A stretch of DNA of 64,000 bases, taken from contig JAVRQT010000013.1 of the NCBI GenBank assembly GCA_035926095.1, positions 992,001 through 1,056,000 on the forward strand, in the 5' to 3' direction. Position numbers and translations under genes: made by a program. Below, piece by piece: positions 43,164 to 53,661 of this stretch. The notes below the pieces were generated by a model. That model ran no database searches. It saw only the letters and a program-made list of their open reading frames with translations, and had not been told where the DNA came from. Origin of the DNA: Elasticomyces elasticus. Taxonomy: Eukaryota > Ascomycota > Dothideomycetes > Mycosphaerellales > Teratosphaeriaceae. The first letter of the stretch is position 1; each line of letters starts with the position of its first letter.

Positions 43164-46100
43164 ATGGACGACCCCGTTGAGGCGAAGGCGCTCATTGAGC
43201 AGATTCGTCGCTCAAGGGGAGTTGATTCCGCCGGTGATCCGGATGAGAACGCAGTAGATCTCGAGCATTCGCTGTCCATGTGAGTATCTGAGAAAAGACA
43301 CTATAGCAAAGCTGACTCTCCGTAGGCTGTCTGAGGAGTTGTACAGCACGCCGACCCACTTCATCCTCGAGCTCATTCAAAACGCAGACGACAACAAGTA
43401 TCACGCGGGAACTACACCTCAGCTCACAATGGTGTATCACGAGGCCGGCTATCTTTGGATAGGCTGTAATGAGATTGGGTTCAGCGTCGAGAACGTTCGA
43501 GCCATCTGCAGAGTAAATCGCAGCACGAAGAAGGTGCTGACGGGCTCCAAGAAAGGTTACATTGGCGAGAAGGGCATAGGGTTCAAGTCGGTATTCACGG
43601 TCGTAGACCAGGTCTGGATCAAGTCTGGAGCGCTCTCATTCATGTTCGACAGCACCAAACCCCTTGGAATGGTTGCGCCGCTCTGGACCGAATTGCCACA
43701 GCCCCAGCTCATTCAAGACCAGACAGTTATTTGTCTGCAGATTCCCCTCGCCACTGATCGCGAGATGGTCAGAAAGAGCTTGCTCGAGCTGAAGCCCGAG
43801 CTGCTTGTGTTCTTGCGACAGCTGAGGAGCATACGCGTGGAGGTGCGCAACACGAACAACAGCCTCAGCTTCGGCAACTCGATCAGCAGGAGTGATAGTC
43901 AGGTTGAAGGCGTCAGGCTCACTACCATCAATCACATTAACCGAGTACCGACCTCGACGGTCAAAGCTGAAAACCTACTCGTGTTCGAGCAAGCTGTATC
44001 TCGGATGCCGCTGGATGAGAAGCGGTTTGGCGTGACCGAGACCGAAGTGCTCATGGCGTTTCCAGTCAACGAAAAGCTCGAGGCCGTGATTGAGTCGCAA
44101 GACACCTTCGCCTTCCTGCCGATTTGCTCATACGGTCTGCCAGTGAGTCTTACTAAGTCTGAGATTGCACAACATGCTTGCTGACGATGACACAGTTCTT
44201 GCTTCAAGGAGATTTCATACTCACCGGAGGCCGCGAAGCGGTAAAGCACCAGCGTCCCTGGAACACGGCATTGATCAAGGCTGCACTCGATCTTTTCATG
44301 TCGTGCGTGAGCAGGTTCAACGCCACGGGCCTCTTAAAATACAACTGGCCAGAATATGCCCAGCCGAAGGGTACTGCTGCCGAAACTGTCTTTCATAACT
44401 TCTTCCAGATGCTGGGAGATCGTATCAGACTTGCGAAAGTACTGGAATCACGTGCAGGGACCTTGGAGATGCCGGGAGTGCTGCAATGGATGCCATCTGC
44501 CTTCACCGATGAGAATGGCAAAGCCTTGCTCACCAAGTCCAGCGGCCCAAGTGGATATGTGTCTCCACGGTACAACAAGGACACCATGGCAGCCTTGGGA
44601 ATCGGCGAGGTCACGCCTGCTGCTTTCTGCAAGCTGCTGGGTGACTACGCTAAGCAAGAAAACGGCACCGCTTTCCAAGGTCGCCCAGCCGCGTGGCATG
44701 CAAAGATCGCGGAGATCATCATGAAAACTGGCATGTCCAACCATATCCGTCAGATCAAGATGGTCCCTCTGCACAATGGGCAGTGGGTGAACGGCAACAC
44801 CAAGTCACTATTCTTCGCAGAACACGAGGGAGCTTCCATGGTGCCCAGAGGGATTGACGTGGCAATGATTGCCAGCAATGCTTCGGCGAATTGGTTACGT
44901 CGGAAGCTGTACCAGGACTTTGGCGCGGTCAACATTGATATTCAGAAGGTGTTCAAGATGATCGTCGACCAACACAACAATGCTGGGAAGGGTCTATCCA
45001 AGTGGAAGGGTGAAGACGTCCTCAGTCATGCACTCTTCCTATTCAATGCGCCACCATTCTGCAGCGTGTCGGGAGTGCTCGTTGGCATGGAGGGCTTCAC
45101 CAGCAGCAGGCCTGGGCAAGACCTCTACATGGACGTCCCAGGCAATTCCTTCCGTGTTAGCGAGCTCCTCAAAGGCTGCGAGCATGCCATGTTCATCAAC
45201 AGAAGCTACCTCACATGCACGCCGACTGATCAGACCAAGGCATGGCTTGCATGGCTCCAGAAAGAATTGAAGGTCAACGTCTTCCCGAAGCTGCGCGACG
45301 ACACGCAGGACCCACCCGTCACCAAGGAGTTCCGCTGGCTGATTGAGAAGAAGCCTTCTTCGACTTGGCTTGGGCTACTGAGAGATCACTGGGATCACTA
45401 CTCGAAGGAGATAACGACAAGCATCGCCTTGAGATCTTACCTGTCGAATGCTCTCGTCAACTGCACGGACGGTCGCAAGCGTCCTCTGAAGGAAGTATAC
45501 TTGCCGGCTGCAGCGAAGGCCGAGCCTCTGGCTGCAAAGGTTGCACCCATCCTCGCGGTCGGAGACCCTGAGCACGCTAGCTGGGTCAAACTCACGGCAT
45601 TTGGGCTCAGTGGTCTCCCAACGACTCGGCTTTACCTGGATATTCTGAAGTCACTTTCGTCGCAGAAGCCATCGACGTACACTCTGGACGACGTCAAGCG
45701 TATTTACACAGCGCTCCGAAGCCGCGCAGCTGGAGATGGTGATGCCGTGAGGTCAGTATACGCTGGTCACTTTCATGCCGAGCCCCGCTGACACATTGAG
45801 TAGGAAAGCCTTCAAAGCGCCAGCGACTCTTGTCTACATCCCCTCGCCCAGCCCTGCCAAATGGGTCTCGGCTGATCAAGCACGATGGACTGCTCCCTCG
45901 TACCTTACGAACATTCACGCACTCCGCGACATTTACCCTGATCTGCAGACGTTCTTTACGGCGACTTTGGGCGTCCGGGAGACGAACATGTCGGACGTGG
46001 TCGATCGTCTACTTGCCTGCAGTGGACAGATTGACCACCTTCCAGAGATCAAGTCCCTGCTGGCGTGCGTGAGTCGTCTTCTGACTTCGACTAAAGGCAA

Positions 46101-47950
46101 GGTCAAAGTCAACCAGACCGTCATCGATCGCTTGATTATCTCGCAAGTCAACATCCTACCTGTTCGTACGACACCCGGCGAGTACGAGCTGCGCTCAACA
46201 AGCGATCATTCCTGGTTCTTTGCAGACAGCAGTAGGCTTCTCGAAGGGTTCGGGGGCAAGGTTCCCTTGTTGGACTTCGACCTGGTCAATTCAGCCGCTT
46301 TGATACCGCTCATCGAAGCACTGGGGTTGACAGAGCGGAAGCTCAGCAAACACATTGTCGAAGAGACGGAAGCTACAGGCGAGCAGACTCTGGAGCCCGA
46401 CCTTACCGACAACTTGAAAGCAAAGGCGAAGTTCATCCAGTTGTAAGACCATTCACTCACGAATGTTGACCTCTGCTAACATTACTTGTAGTCTGGTCCC
46501 ACTTCAATCCCGTGAGAGCACGCTCACTCGGCTTGCGTCGCTGCAAGTGTTCTCGGCTCAAGGCCTTGTTCTCCGCAGGAAAGTCGTTCTTGAGGACGGT
46601 GCAGTCTACGGCCAAGTAGGTTTCGGCCAAGTTGCGAAGACCGAGAAGGATGGCAAGCTCATAGTCTTCGTTTCGCAAGCACTTGTCAAGAAAGGTGTTT
46701 TGCCCCCCAAGTTCCTGGCGAGCTGGCTGTCTGAGACTTTCGCTATAGATGTCGATAAGCAGAAGGTCCTTCTCGAAATCCTCGACATGGACGATGAGGT
46801 GGACATAAAGGAGGTGCTGGAGCGAGAAGGTGTGATGAGGGACTCAATGCTCCCAGAAACGGCCGACGATGAAGACGAAGACGATGTGATCAACATGAAC
46901 GATGTTGAGCCGAGTGCGCTGTCGTTCGACGACTTTGGCTTCGACATGCCGGCCACCACATCCGTGCAACACAACGCACGAGCGGCGCCGACATCGACAT
47001 CTCGTCCCCGTGACTTCCAGCAACGGCAATCGACTCTCCCACACTTTGACACATTCTCGGACTTTGAGCCTGTCTTGACCAATGGTCACACACCCAAGAC
47101 AAACGGCATGGTACCAGAAGAAAAGACCGTCAAGGCCAACGGGACCAGTGTTCGTGCGAGCGAGGGTAGTGGGCGCCCACCACTGGATCTTGACCGTGAG
47201 CAGGTCAATGCTTTCAAGTCGGAGAATAAGCGTTCGACGTTCCAGCGCAGATCTTCTCCTAATGGCAGTTTTGTGGATGGTGGGCAGCGGCTCGCGTCGA
47301 CTCATGGTGGCGCCGCGGACCCAGATGAGGACGACACCGACCCGGATCAGCTCGCGATTGGAATGCAGGGCGAGCAATTCGTAAGTATAACGAATACACA
47401 ATTGCGACAATGAATACTAATACATTTACAGGTTTACCGACAGCTCACCAAATTGTTCGGGGCTTCCAAGGAATGCTGGACAAGCAGCGTGCGCACAGAG
47501 TATGGCCACTCTGAGTTCGACGACAACGAGACTTACTATACCGACTTTACAATCTCTGACCAGAGCGTGTGTGATCGAATCACCACGTGGCTTCGCAAGG
47601 CTAGACACACGGAGATCGATCGTTATGCCGGCAAGAACTTCACGTACCGCATCGAAGTGAAGACTACCAGTGGCACCCGCATGGAGCCATTCTCTTTGAG
47701 CGGCAACCAGTACAACCAGGTAGGTCATGTTGGAAACGCATTTGCTGTCGGAAGATGCTGACATACTCAACAGGCTCGCATGTGTCATGAAAGCACCGAC
47801 AATGCCTACGTGATCCTGCGTGTGTACGACATCTACGGCACACCCGAGATTCACGCCTACGTGAATCCTTACGGGCAAGACCAGCAGAAGAATAAGAAGA
47901 AGAAATTGAGAATTGATCCTGTGAAGTTCAGCGTGCAGCCGTTATGCTAG
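43164..47950 (+). CDS. NO VEIN-like protein: GHKL ATPase at the N-terminus, DUF3883 at the C-terminus
   Basis: Seven exons join in phase to 1493 aa: 43164-43279, 43326-44142, 44196-45751, 45804-46442, 46492-47380, 47432-47719 and 47774-47950. HFILELIQNADDNKY (about residues 48-62) and YIGEKGIGFKSVF (about 117-129) are the N-box and G-box of a GHKL/Hsp90-type ATPase, as in sacsin and plant NO VEIN. The centre is a long unassigned region. About residues 1090-1330 are low-complexity and acidic. The C-terminal GMQGEQFVYRQLTKLFG and NFTYRIEVKTTSGTR (about 1410) form the DUF3883/NOV domain, whose EVKT motif resembles restriction-endonuclease-like folds. The cellular role in fungi is unknown. Three decayed relatives lie upstream. 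All seven phases agree, so the model is firm. Confidence 0.87.
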
Positions 47951-48798
47951 GCCAACGGCGTGTAGCAACGGACTGTGTTTGACGAGACTTGACCCCTCAG
48001 GGCCAAATGATCGAGGTCATTGCGGCCACTGTACCACAAGAGTAGTGGCGCTCGCGGCAGGGCTACTGGATGGACTGGGCGAGGAGGTTGTCTGAGCAGG
48101 GCTTGATTGCATTGCAGGACTGTCACGAACCGCGACTGAAGCTTGTCACACAGCGTGAGATTGTCAGATGAAAATCAGCGTTACTGCGATAGCTTACAGA
48201 CAGAACTTGAGTGCTGAAAATTTGCCGAAAACTTTGTCTTACTCGGGCTTCGGCACGCTGTTCTTTGCGTCTCTGAACGATTGAGGCCATCATCAGAAGC
48301 TATAGCAGCAGAGGCTGACACATCGACTGGTTTGGCGTCGCCGTGGAACTCATCTGATCGTCTGTAGACTCTCCAGAGTTCTGACCGATAGCACCGCAAG
48401 CATACCCGAGCGTCCTTTCTCAACAGTGACTGATGCGGAGGAAAGGAACATTGCTAAAAGCTCGGATCTGCCCGTGACATGTACAAGAATCCTTGGGTCT
48501 GACTGAACACTCATTGTGCTACGACGATGAACCAGCATTAAACTGGCCGGCGGTCGCAGGCTCAAACCACTTCAACGCCGTGCTGAACTCGTCAGCTTCG
48601 AGAGAGTTCGTAGGAGGATCACAACCTCAGAAAGCAGGTGAGTCGGAAAGACGTGCTTCAAAGCTTGCCATTGGGGTCCGTTACTAAACTCACTGACAAC
48701 TGCAGGTTCAAAAACATATGCTCTCTCCTAACTACCACCAACAGCCGTGATAGACTCGCCAGCCCAAAGTCAAGCCTCGACAGCGTCGCCCACTAGAA
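47951..48798. other. intergenic region, no gene seen
   Basis: About 850 bases between the NO VEIN-like stop and the 3' end of the reductase pseudogene. ORFs of 60-80 codons only, none recognised. Confidence 0.4.
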
Positions 48799-49303
48799 CT
48801 AGATATCAGCAAAAACATCCTTGGGTGTCTCCTCCAGCCCCGAGAAACCCTTCTTGTACTGCTTCTTCAGCAACTTCTTGGCGTACTTGATCAGGATCTC
48901 GGTGATGTCTTTGCCTTGCCCAGGCACATCATCCAGAAGCTTGTGGTCGGGTACAACATCCGCAGCGCTGCCAGGACATCATTCCCATGGAGCGGAGCAG
49001 CGAAAGCGAAGCCGCATTCGCCATTGCAGTCAGGGTCAAGCAGGGTGGAGACGTGGAGGCAGGCGATATCCTGCAGGTTCACAAAACGTTGAGGCGCCAT
49101 GACTTCGAGGATGGATGCGTCTCCACGTGCAAGCTTGATGACCTAGGAGGCCCTGGAGCTGTGCGCCTCGCCTTGAGGGTGGATGATCGTGCCCAGGTTG
49201 TCATTGCTGTGGTTGTATCGGCAGGAATGGCGAGATCATATGCGGTGAAGCTGACGGCAGCACAGTAGCGACCTGGACCTTCGGATTGTGCTTCTCAAGC
49301 GCG

Positions 49304-49311
49304 GACCGGAT
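49304..49311. repeat. target-site duplication, left copy
   Basis: GACCGGAT immediately left of the element, identical to 49728-49735. Eight-base duplications are typical of hAT transposition. Confidence 0.8.
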
Positions 49312-49727
49312 CAGTGCTGTTAATGAAACGGTTCTTAGTGGTTGCAGTTGGTTAACCAACTGCCAAGACTCGGTTGGTTGGTTGCTCCTAGGCTTAATGG
49401 TGCAGTTGGTTCAGGGCAAATCCTAGTGGTTAACCGCTTCCCGATTAGGCAATAGCGACGGCGGCGGCAACAATGAGCATACTCGAGGGTGCGCTGCACT
49501 GCGACCTACTGGTGCGACCTAGTACAGCAATTCCGCATCCGCCAGTGCGGCGCCTAAGGGGTAGGCACGCGAAGAAGGGGGTGGAGGGGGGGGAGGGAGG
49601 TGGTGGCGGCGAGGTTGCCTAATTAGGCAATGGTTGACCAGCGGTTTAGTGGTTGAGCATTTAGATCCTAGCAGTTGAACCGGTTGAGAGGGTCGCAACC
49701 GGTTCAACCGGTTTATTAACAGCACTG
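49312..49727. mobile_element. non-autonomous hAT-type miniature element (416 bp)
   Basis: The ends are inverted repeats: CAGTGCTGTTAATGAAACGG on the left and the complement of CCGGTTTATTAACAGCACTG on the right, 18 of 20 positions matching. An exact 8-bp direct repeat flanks it. CAGTG termini and 8-bp duplications are hAT hallmarks. The inside has no transposase ORF but has repeated GGTTAACC / GGTTCAACC subterminal motifs and a G-rich GGGGAGGG tract, as in hAT miniature elements, where such motifs bind transposase. It lies within a reductase gene and is one cause of its loss. A transposase in trans, elsewhere in the genome, would have been needed. Confidence 0.82.
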
Positions 49728-49735
49728 GACCGGAT
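49728..49735. repeat. target-site duplication, right copy
   Basis: GACCGGAT immediately right of the element, identical to 49304-49311. Confidence 0.8.
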
Positions 49736-50195
49736 GGGCTTCTCGGCTCCGGTCTTCGAAGCACAGCCAACGTCGAAGGCGGCCGGCTTGCTCTCGTTCT
49801 GTATTTTGTCCAGAATGGCTTGGTCCCACGTAACTTTGGTGACAACAGACTTCGTATACGGCTGAGGCATCAACACTGCTGTAGAGCTCGAGGTGTAAAC
49901 GAAGGGCTTGATGCTTGGCTCCTTTACGGCGCCGGCGATGATGCCTGCAGCTCCCTTCATCACCGGCGGGATGACTTCTTCGTACTCGTCGCTGAGAGTG
50001 AGCACACTGGCCATGCCGCAGATACCGTCGATGCTTCCAAGCGTGTATGGGAGCCGAAGGAGCCAATTGTCGATCCCGATTGGGATGATGGATTTCTTGG
50101 CATGGCGTTCTCTGCAGACTGGGCGCACGGCCGAAGATCCGTCAAGCGATGGTTCCCACCGCTGTCCAAGGTTGTAGTCTACTCCTCCATCCAAC

Positions 50196-50980
50196 GGAGC
50201 AGCCTCACACCCGATGGCTACGTTCGAGGTGGCGGATGTTGAGCAGCCGTAACCAGTCGAAGACGAGCATTTCCGGCAGAAGCGCTGAGTATGATACGAT
50301 TCGAGTCGCCGCCAATCATACTACGCCAGTGGCATGGGCTAATGGACGTGATTGTGCATCGTATCGGGGTGGAAGCCGATGGTCCTATGGAACGGAGGTC
50401 AGATACTGTCCATATCAACCTCCGGCAGGTCGCAGGAGCTCGTCTCCCATCCCGAGACCTGGACTCCAGCAACCATGATATTAGACAGATTCGTTGAAGC
50501 TGTAACGAAACACTTCAAAGCCTGGGCACAGCTCCAGCTATTGATCCTCTATCGACCAGCTCCGGGAGAGGTGCCACCACACTTGAGGAACTCATCGAGG
50601 ACGTGCTTCAACAGGACTGCTGGCAAAGGGCTACGGCTGAAGCCAAGAACGAAGGCGTCACCAGCCGTCAAAGCCGGAGCACAAGGCGGAGAAGGCGACC
50701 AGTAAAAAGTGGCGGGCTCCGAGGACGATGAAGAGGGAGGAGGAGCATAGACAATACTGTCCTCGGTTGTGCGATGCTAGGAGTGGAGAGCTATCAAACC
50801 AGTGTTAAAAATTATTTGAGTGGATCGAGTTGCGTTCGACGGCGCAAGTGCTTACAGCAGAGCCCTGGCATGCTCGAGCAGAGAAGTAAGTCCTTCGGAT
50901 GCGGTAACGGAGATATTCAGTTGAGTGGTGGTTCGGAGCACAATTCGCAGTGGCCCGTTGGTCTAACTCGAAACCAGTCA
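50196..50980. other. intergenic region with possible decayed coding sequence
   Basis: About 785 bases. A plus frame near 50560-50740 reads TTLEELIEDVLQQDCWQRAT followed by a basic stretch, and looks coding-like, but no start or family was found. The missing N-terminal part of the reductase pseudogene should have been here and is not recognisable. Confidence 0.3.
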
Positions 50981-53106
50981 TTACTGTCTATCCGCCGTGC
51001 GGCGGCCCCTCCCTTCAACCTCTGCTACTGGCCCCACATACGTACGCTTCGCTTTGAAGAAGAAGTAGACCATGGCGACTAACACGACTCCCACAAAGAT
51101 GACTGATGCCCAATTGAACCCAGCTGCGGTCACGGGCGTGGTTTGCGGCCAAAACGCCCAGAAGAACCCGTACGCACTGTAGATGATGGCGAGCACGTTC
51201 AGAGGGATGCCCCATTTGCCCAATGCGAAGTGCGCAGGCGGCAGCGTTTCCGGATGATTGATACGTCGCCACAGATGCATGCCGATCGACAAGCCATAGC
51301 ATTGTAACAGAGCGACGGTGGCTAGGGAAGTCATGGCGTAGAAGGCGACAGGACTGCCGATATAGATGAGAGCCAGAAGAACTGCGAAGACGCACGAGGT
51401 CATGGCTGCGTTTTGAGGGATGTGGCGCTTGGTGTTCACACGGCTCAGCCAGCCTGAAAACGGGAGGCCTCGGTCGCGTGAGAACGCAAATAGATCGCGG
51501 CTGACCGTTGCCAGATACACAATGTTGGAGGCGATGTTGAGAACGACGATAATGACAAGGATGACGGTGATCCACCCGACTGACATGGCGCCCCGAAGCA
51601 CGTAGATCGCCGGGTATGTTGTTGGATCTTCCAGGGAGGTCTCGACGTCGATGATGTGGTAGCAAACAGTCAAAGCGGCGACGAAAAGTATGGAGAAGTT
51701 GATCATCCACCTAGCAGCGAAGCCGTCAGCTTTTGTTACGAAGCAAGGTGTCCTCTAGCCCAGGAACTTGACGAGTGATAGCAAGTCGAGTACAGCAGCC
51801 TTCCGCATCATGATGCTTTGAACAATCACTCTCGGCTGTTTGGTTCACTTACACAGTCAACATCGCCCGGGGCACTGATCTTCTGGCATTTTGCACCTCT
51901 TCCGACATGTGAACACACTGGATTGATCAGCTCAGTGTCTCCTCTGGATCATGAAGCAAGTGACAGCCTACCGCATCAAGCCCAGCAAAACCACTAATCC
52001 CTGTCAATTGACCGACTAGCGCCGATAGCCCCAGCGAGCTCCAACCGCCATTGTTCTCGAACGTAAGCCAGACGTCGCGGTGAGTAGCCTTGGGAGCGTT
52101 CACCCAGATCGGAATGATATATGCGAAGAAACCGAGGATATGGATCGCACCCACAGGGTTCTGCCAGTATGGAAGTGCTTTCGAGCCATAGACCACTGCG
52201 ATATAGGCGACAGCCATCGAAGCGATAGCGAGCAGGGCTCCTTGCCACTGTCGGAGTCTCAGTACCACTCGGTCGTACATCAAGCCGCATGCATTGTACT
52301 TACGGATGGAAATGCGTAGTCCTCGTTGTTGACAAGTATGATGGTCTGTACCAGACTCCCAACGATGAAGATACCTTGGGCATTGCCGGCTTGCCAGGCA
52401 ATTGTTGAGGTCCAGCTAAAAACAATCAGTAGTGTGAATGAATGGGTGCGCAGCTTTCCACGTACCCGGTGATGTAGCTCAAGATGCGCTGGCAGTTTTC
52501 CGGAGCAAATTCTGCAAGCTCGTCAGCCATATAGAGGTGCAGCATAGAGTAACCACGACCGAACCCGAAACCCAGTGATATTGGGCGCCTGCGATGGGAG
52601 CCATTGACGCCATCTCGGCGAGACTGAAGTAGATGGGCCCAAAGCAGATGAAATTCCCTGAGCCAAATGTGAGCTACCTACAGTCATTCCAAGCCTTGAC
52701 TGCTGCTTACACAACAGCGACCACACGAGCATAGGGCGCCCTCCATTCTGCAAAGCAGGGGAGAAGACGAACAACCCGATCTCCCAAGCTGGATTGGCAA
52801 TAGCCAGGAATGAAGTCATGGAAAGCTGACGAAAATGACGGACGAGCACCTGGACAGTCAGTCTCAGACATCACCTCCGAGCTATACACGCATATCAAAT
52901 TAGTGACTTACTTGATCCTTGCCCATGCGACGCATGTCCGAGGCATCACCAGTGGTCGATTTCGTGCCACTGGTGTCTGGAGATTGATCCTCAACATCCT
53001 GACCACTGTCCTCGCTCGCAGCACGCACGCTTGGGGTGGGCCTTTTGGTCGAGTCGGCGCTGTCAAGTACAGCCGTAGACAGGCCGACTTTGTCTTGTAG
53101 TTCCAT
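50981..53106 (-). CDS. second amino-acid/GABA-type permease, APC superfamily (8 exons)
   Basis: Exons 53106-52912, 52849-52711, 52657-52565, 52511-52466, 52415-52304, 52247-51972, 51917-51853 and 51710-50981 join in phase to 551 aa. The start is the ATG at 53106 (MELQDKVGLSTAVL); the extension to 53124 begins with GTG. A 60-residue Ser/Thr/Asp-rich tail precedes about twelve membrane segments. Markers include MTSFLAIANPAWEIGLFVF, PIAGAQYHWVSEFAPENCQ, HMSEEVQNARRSVPRAML, VSRDLFAFSRDRGLPFSGWL and the C-terminal KRTYVGPVAEV. It is the same branch as the permease at 6.6-8.4 kb but clearly diverged, with different intron positions. One intron (51852-51711) is about 140 bases. Substrate unknown. 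Confidence 0.87.
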
Positions 53107-53661
53107 TTGTTCGAGGGCGTCCACGGCTTTGGTTAGCCGTGGAGTGGGGCTGAGTCAAGTATAGAAAGTAGTAGGAAAGCAACGAACAAGGCGGCGTGAA
53201 GGCAGATAAATATCATATGAGGACTGGGCGACCTGCCATCAGCGGGAGAAGCGTATCAAGTCCAGGCCCAAAGCTCGATCCCGCCATCAATGTGTTGCAA
53301 ACGACCACGCCCATTCGCGTTCGCGGGCATGTGGCTGCAGGAGATACGGCAGTTCGTGCATGATCGCGCCCACGCCGCAGCCTTGCAGATACAGAGTGCG
53401 CGATCTCGGTATCTCCTGGCTGAATTGATGCCAATAAGCTCGTTCAGGTACCGCTTGTGGGACGGCGTTCATTCATACTTCGCTTTTGCTCATCGCAAGA
53501 CATCTTCGTTGCGTTGGAGTGATGAACGAGCTAAGTGCCAAGCGCGTTAGCTGCTGCTTAATCTAAATTGGCGTCGAATGCCGAGGTCCCCGATGCAGGC
53601 TCATGCGAGAAGATAGGAAGTATGCTTGAGGTAGTTGTGAAGCTATCTGGTCGCATACCAG
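53107..53661. other. intergenic region, no gene seen
   Basis: About 555 bases between the permease start and the mannosidase stop. Only short ORFs. Should include the permease promoter. Confidence 0.4.

Larger units (their letters stand above)
48799..50195 (-). pseudogene. NAD-dependent reductase (cinnamoyl-CoA/aldehyde reductase-like SDR), split by a transposon
   Basis: Minus-strand blocks in order are ICGMASVLTLSDEYEEVIPP, KGAAGIIAGAVKEPSIKPFV, YTSSSTAVLMPQP, then beyond the insertion ALEKHNPKVQVATVLP, ARGDASILEVMAPQRFVNLQ and ILIKYAKKLLKKQYKKGF, ending at TAG 48799. This is the substrate half of an extended SDR. The 416-bp element at 49312-49727 interrupts it exactly where the two halves otherwise join in frame. 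Further lesions are an in-frame TAG at 49143-49145 (where a Trp is usual, so TGG to TAG) and a one-base frameshift near 48946-48952. The N-terminal Rossmann GxxGxxG region could not be found upstream of about 50195. Confidence 0.75.

Noticed and set aside
49312..49727. The insert as an exon or intron of the reductase gene
   Set aside because: Exact 8-bp flanking repeats and inverted ends identify it as a transposed element; no splice sites match its borders.
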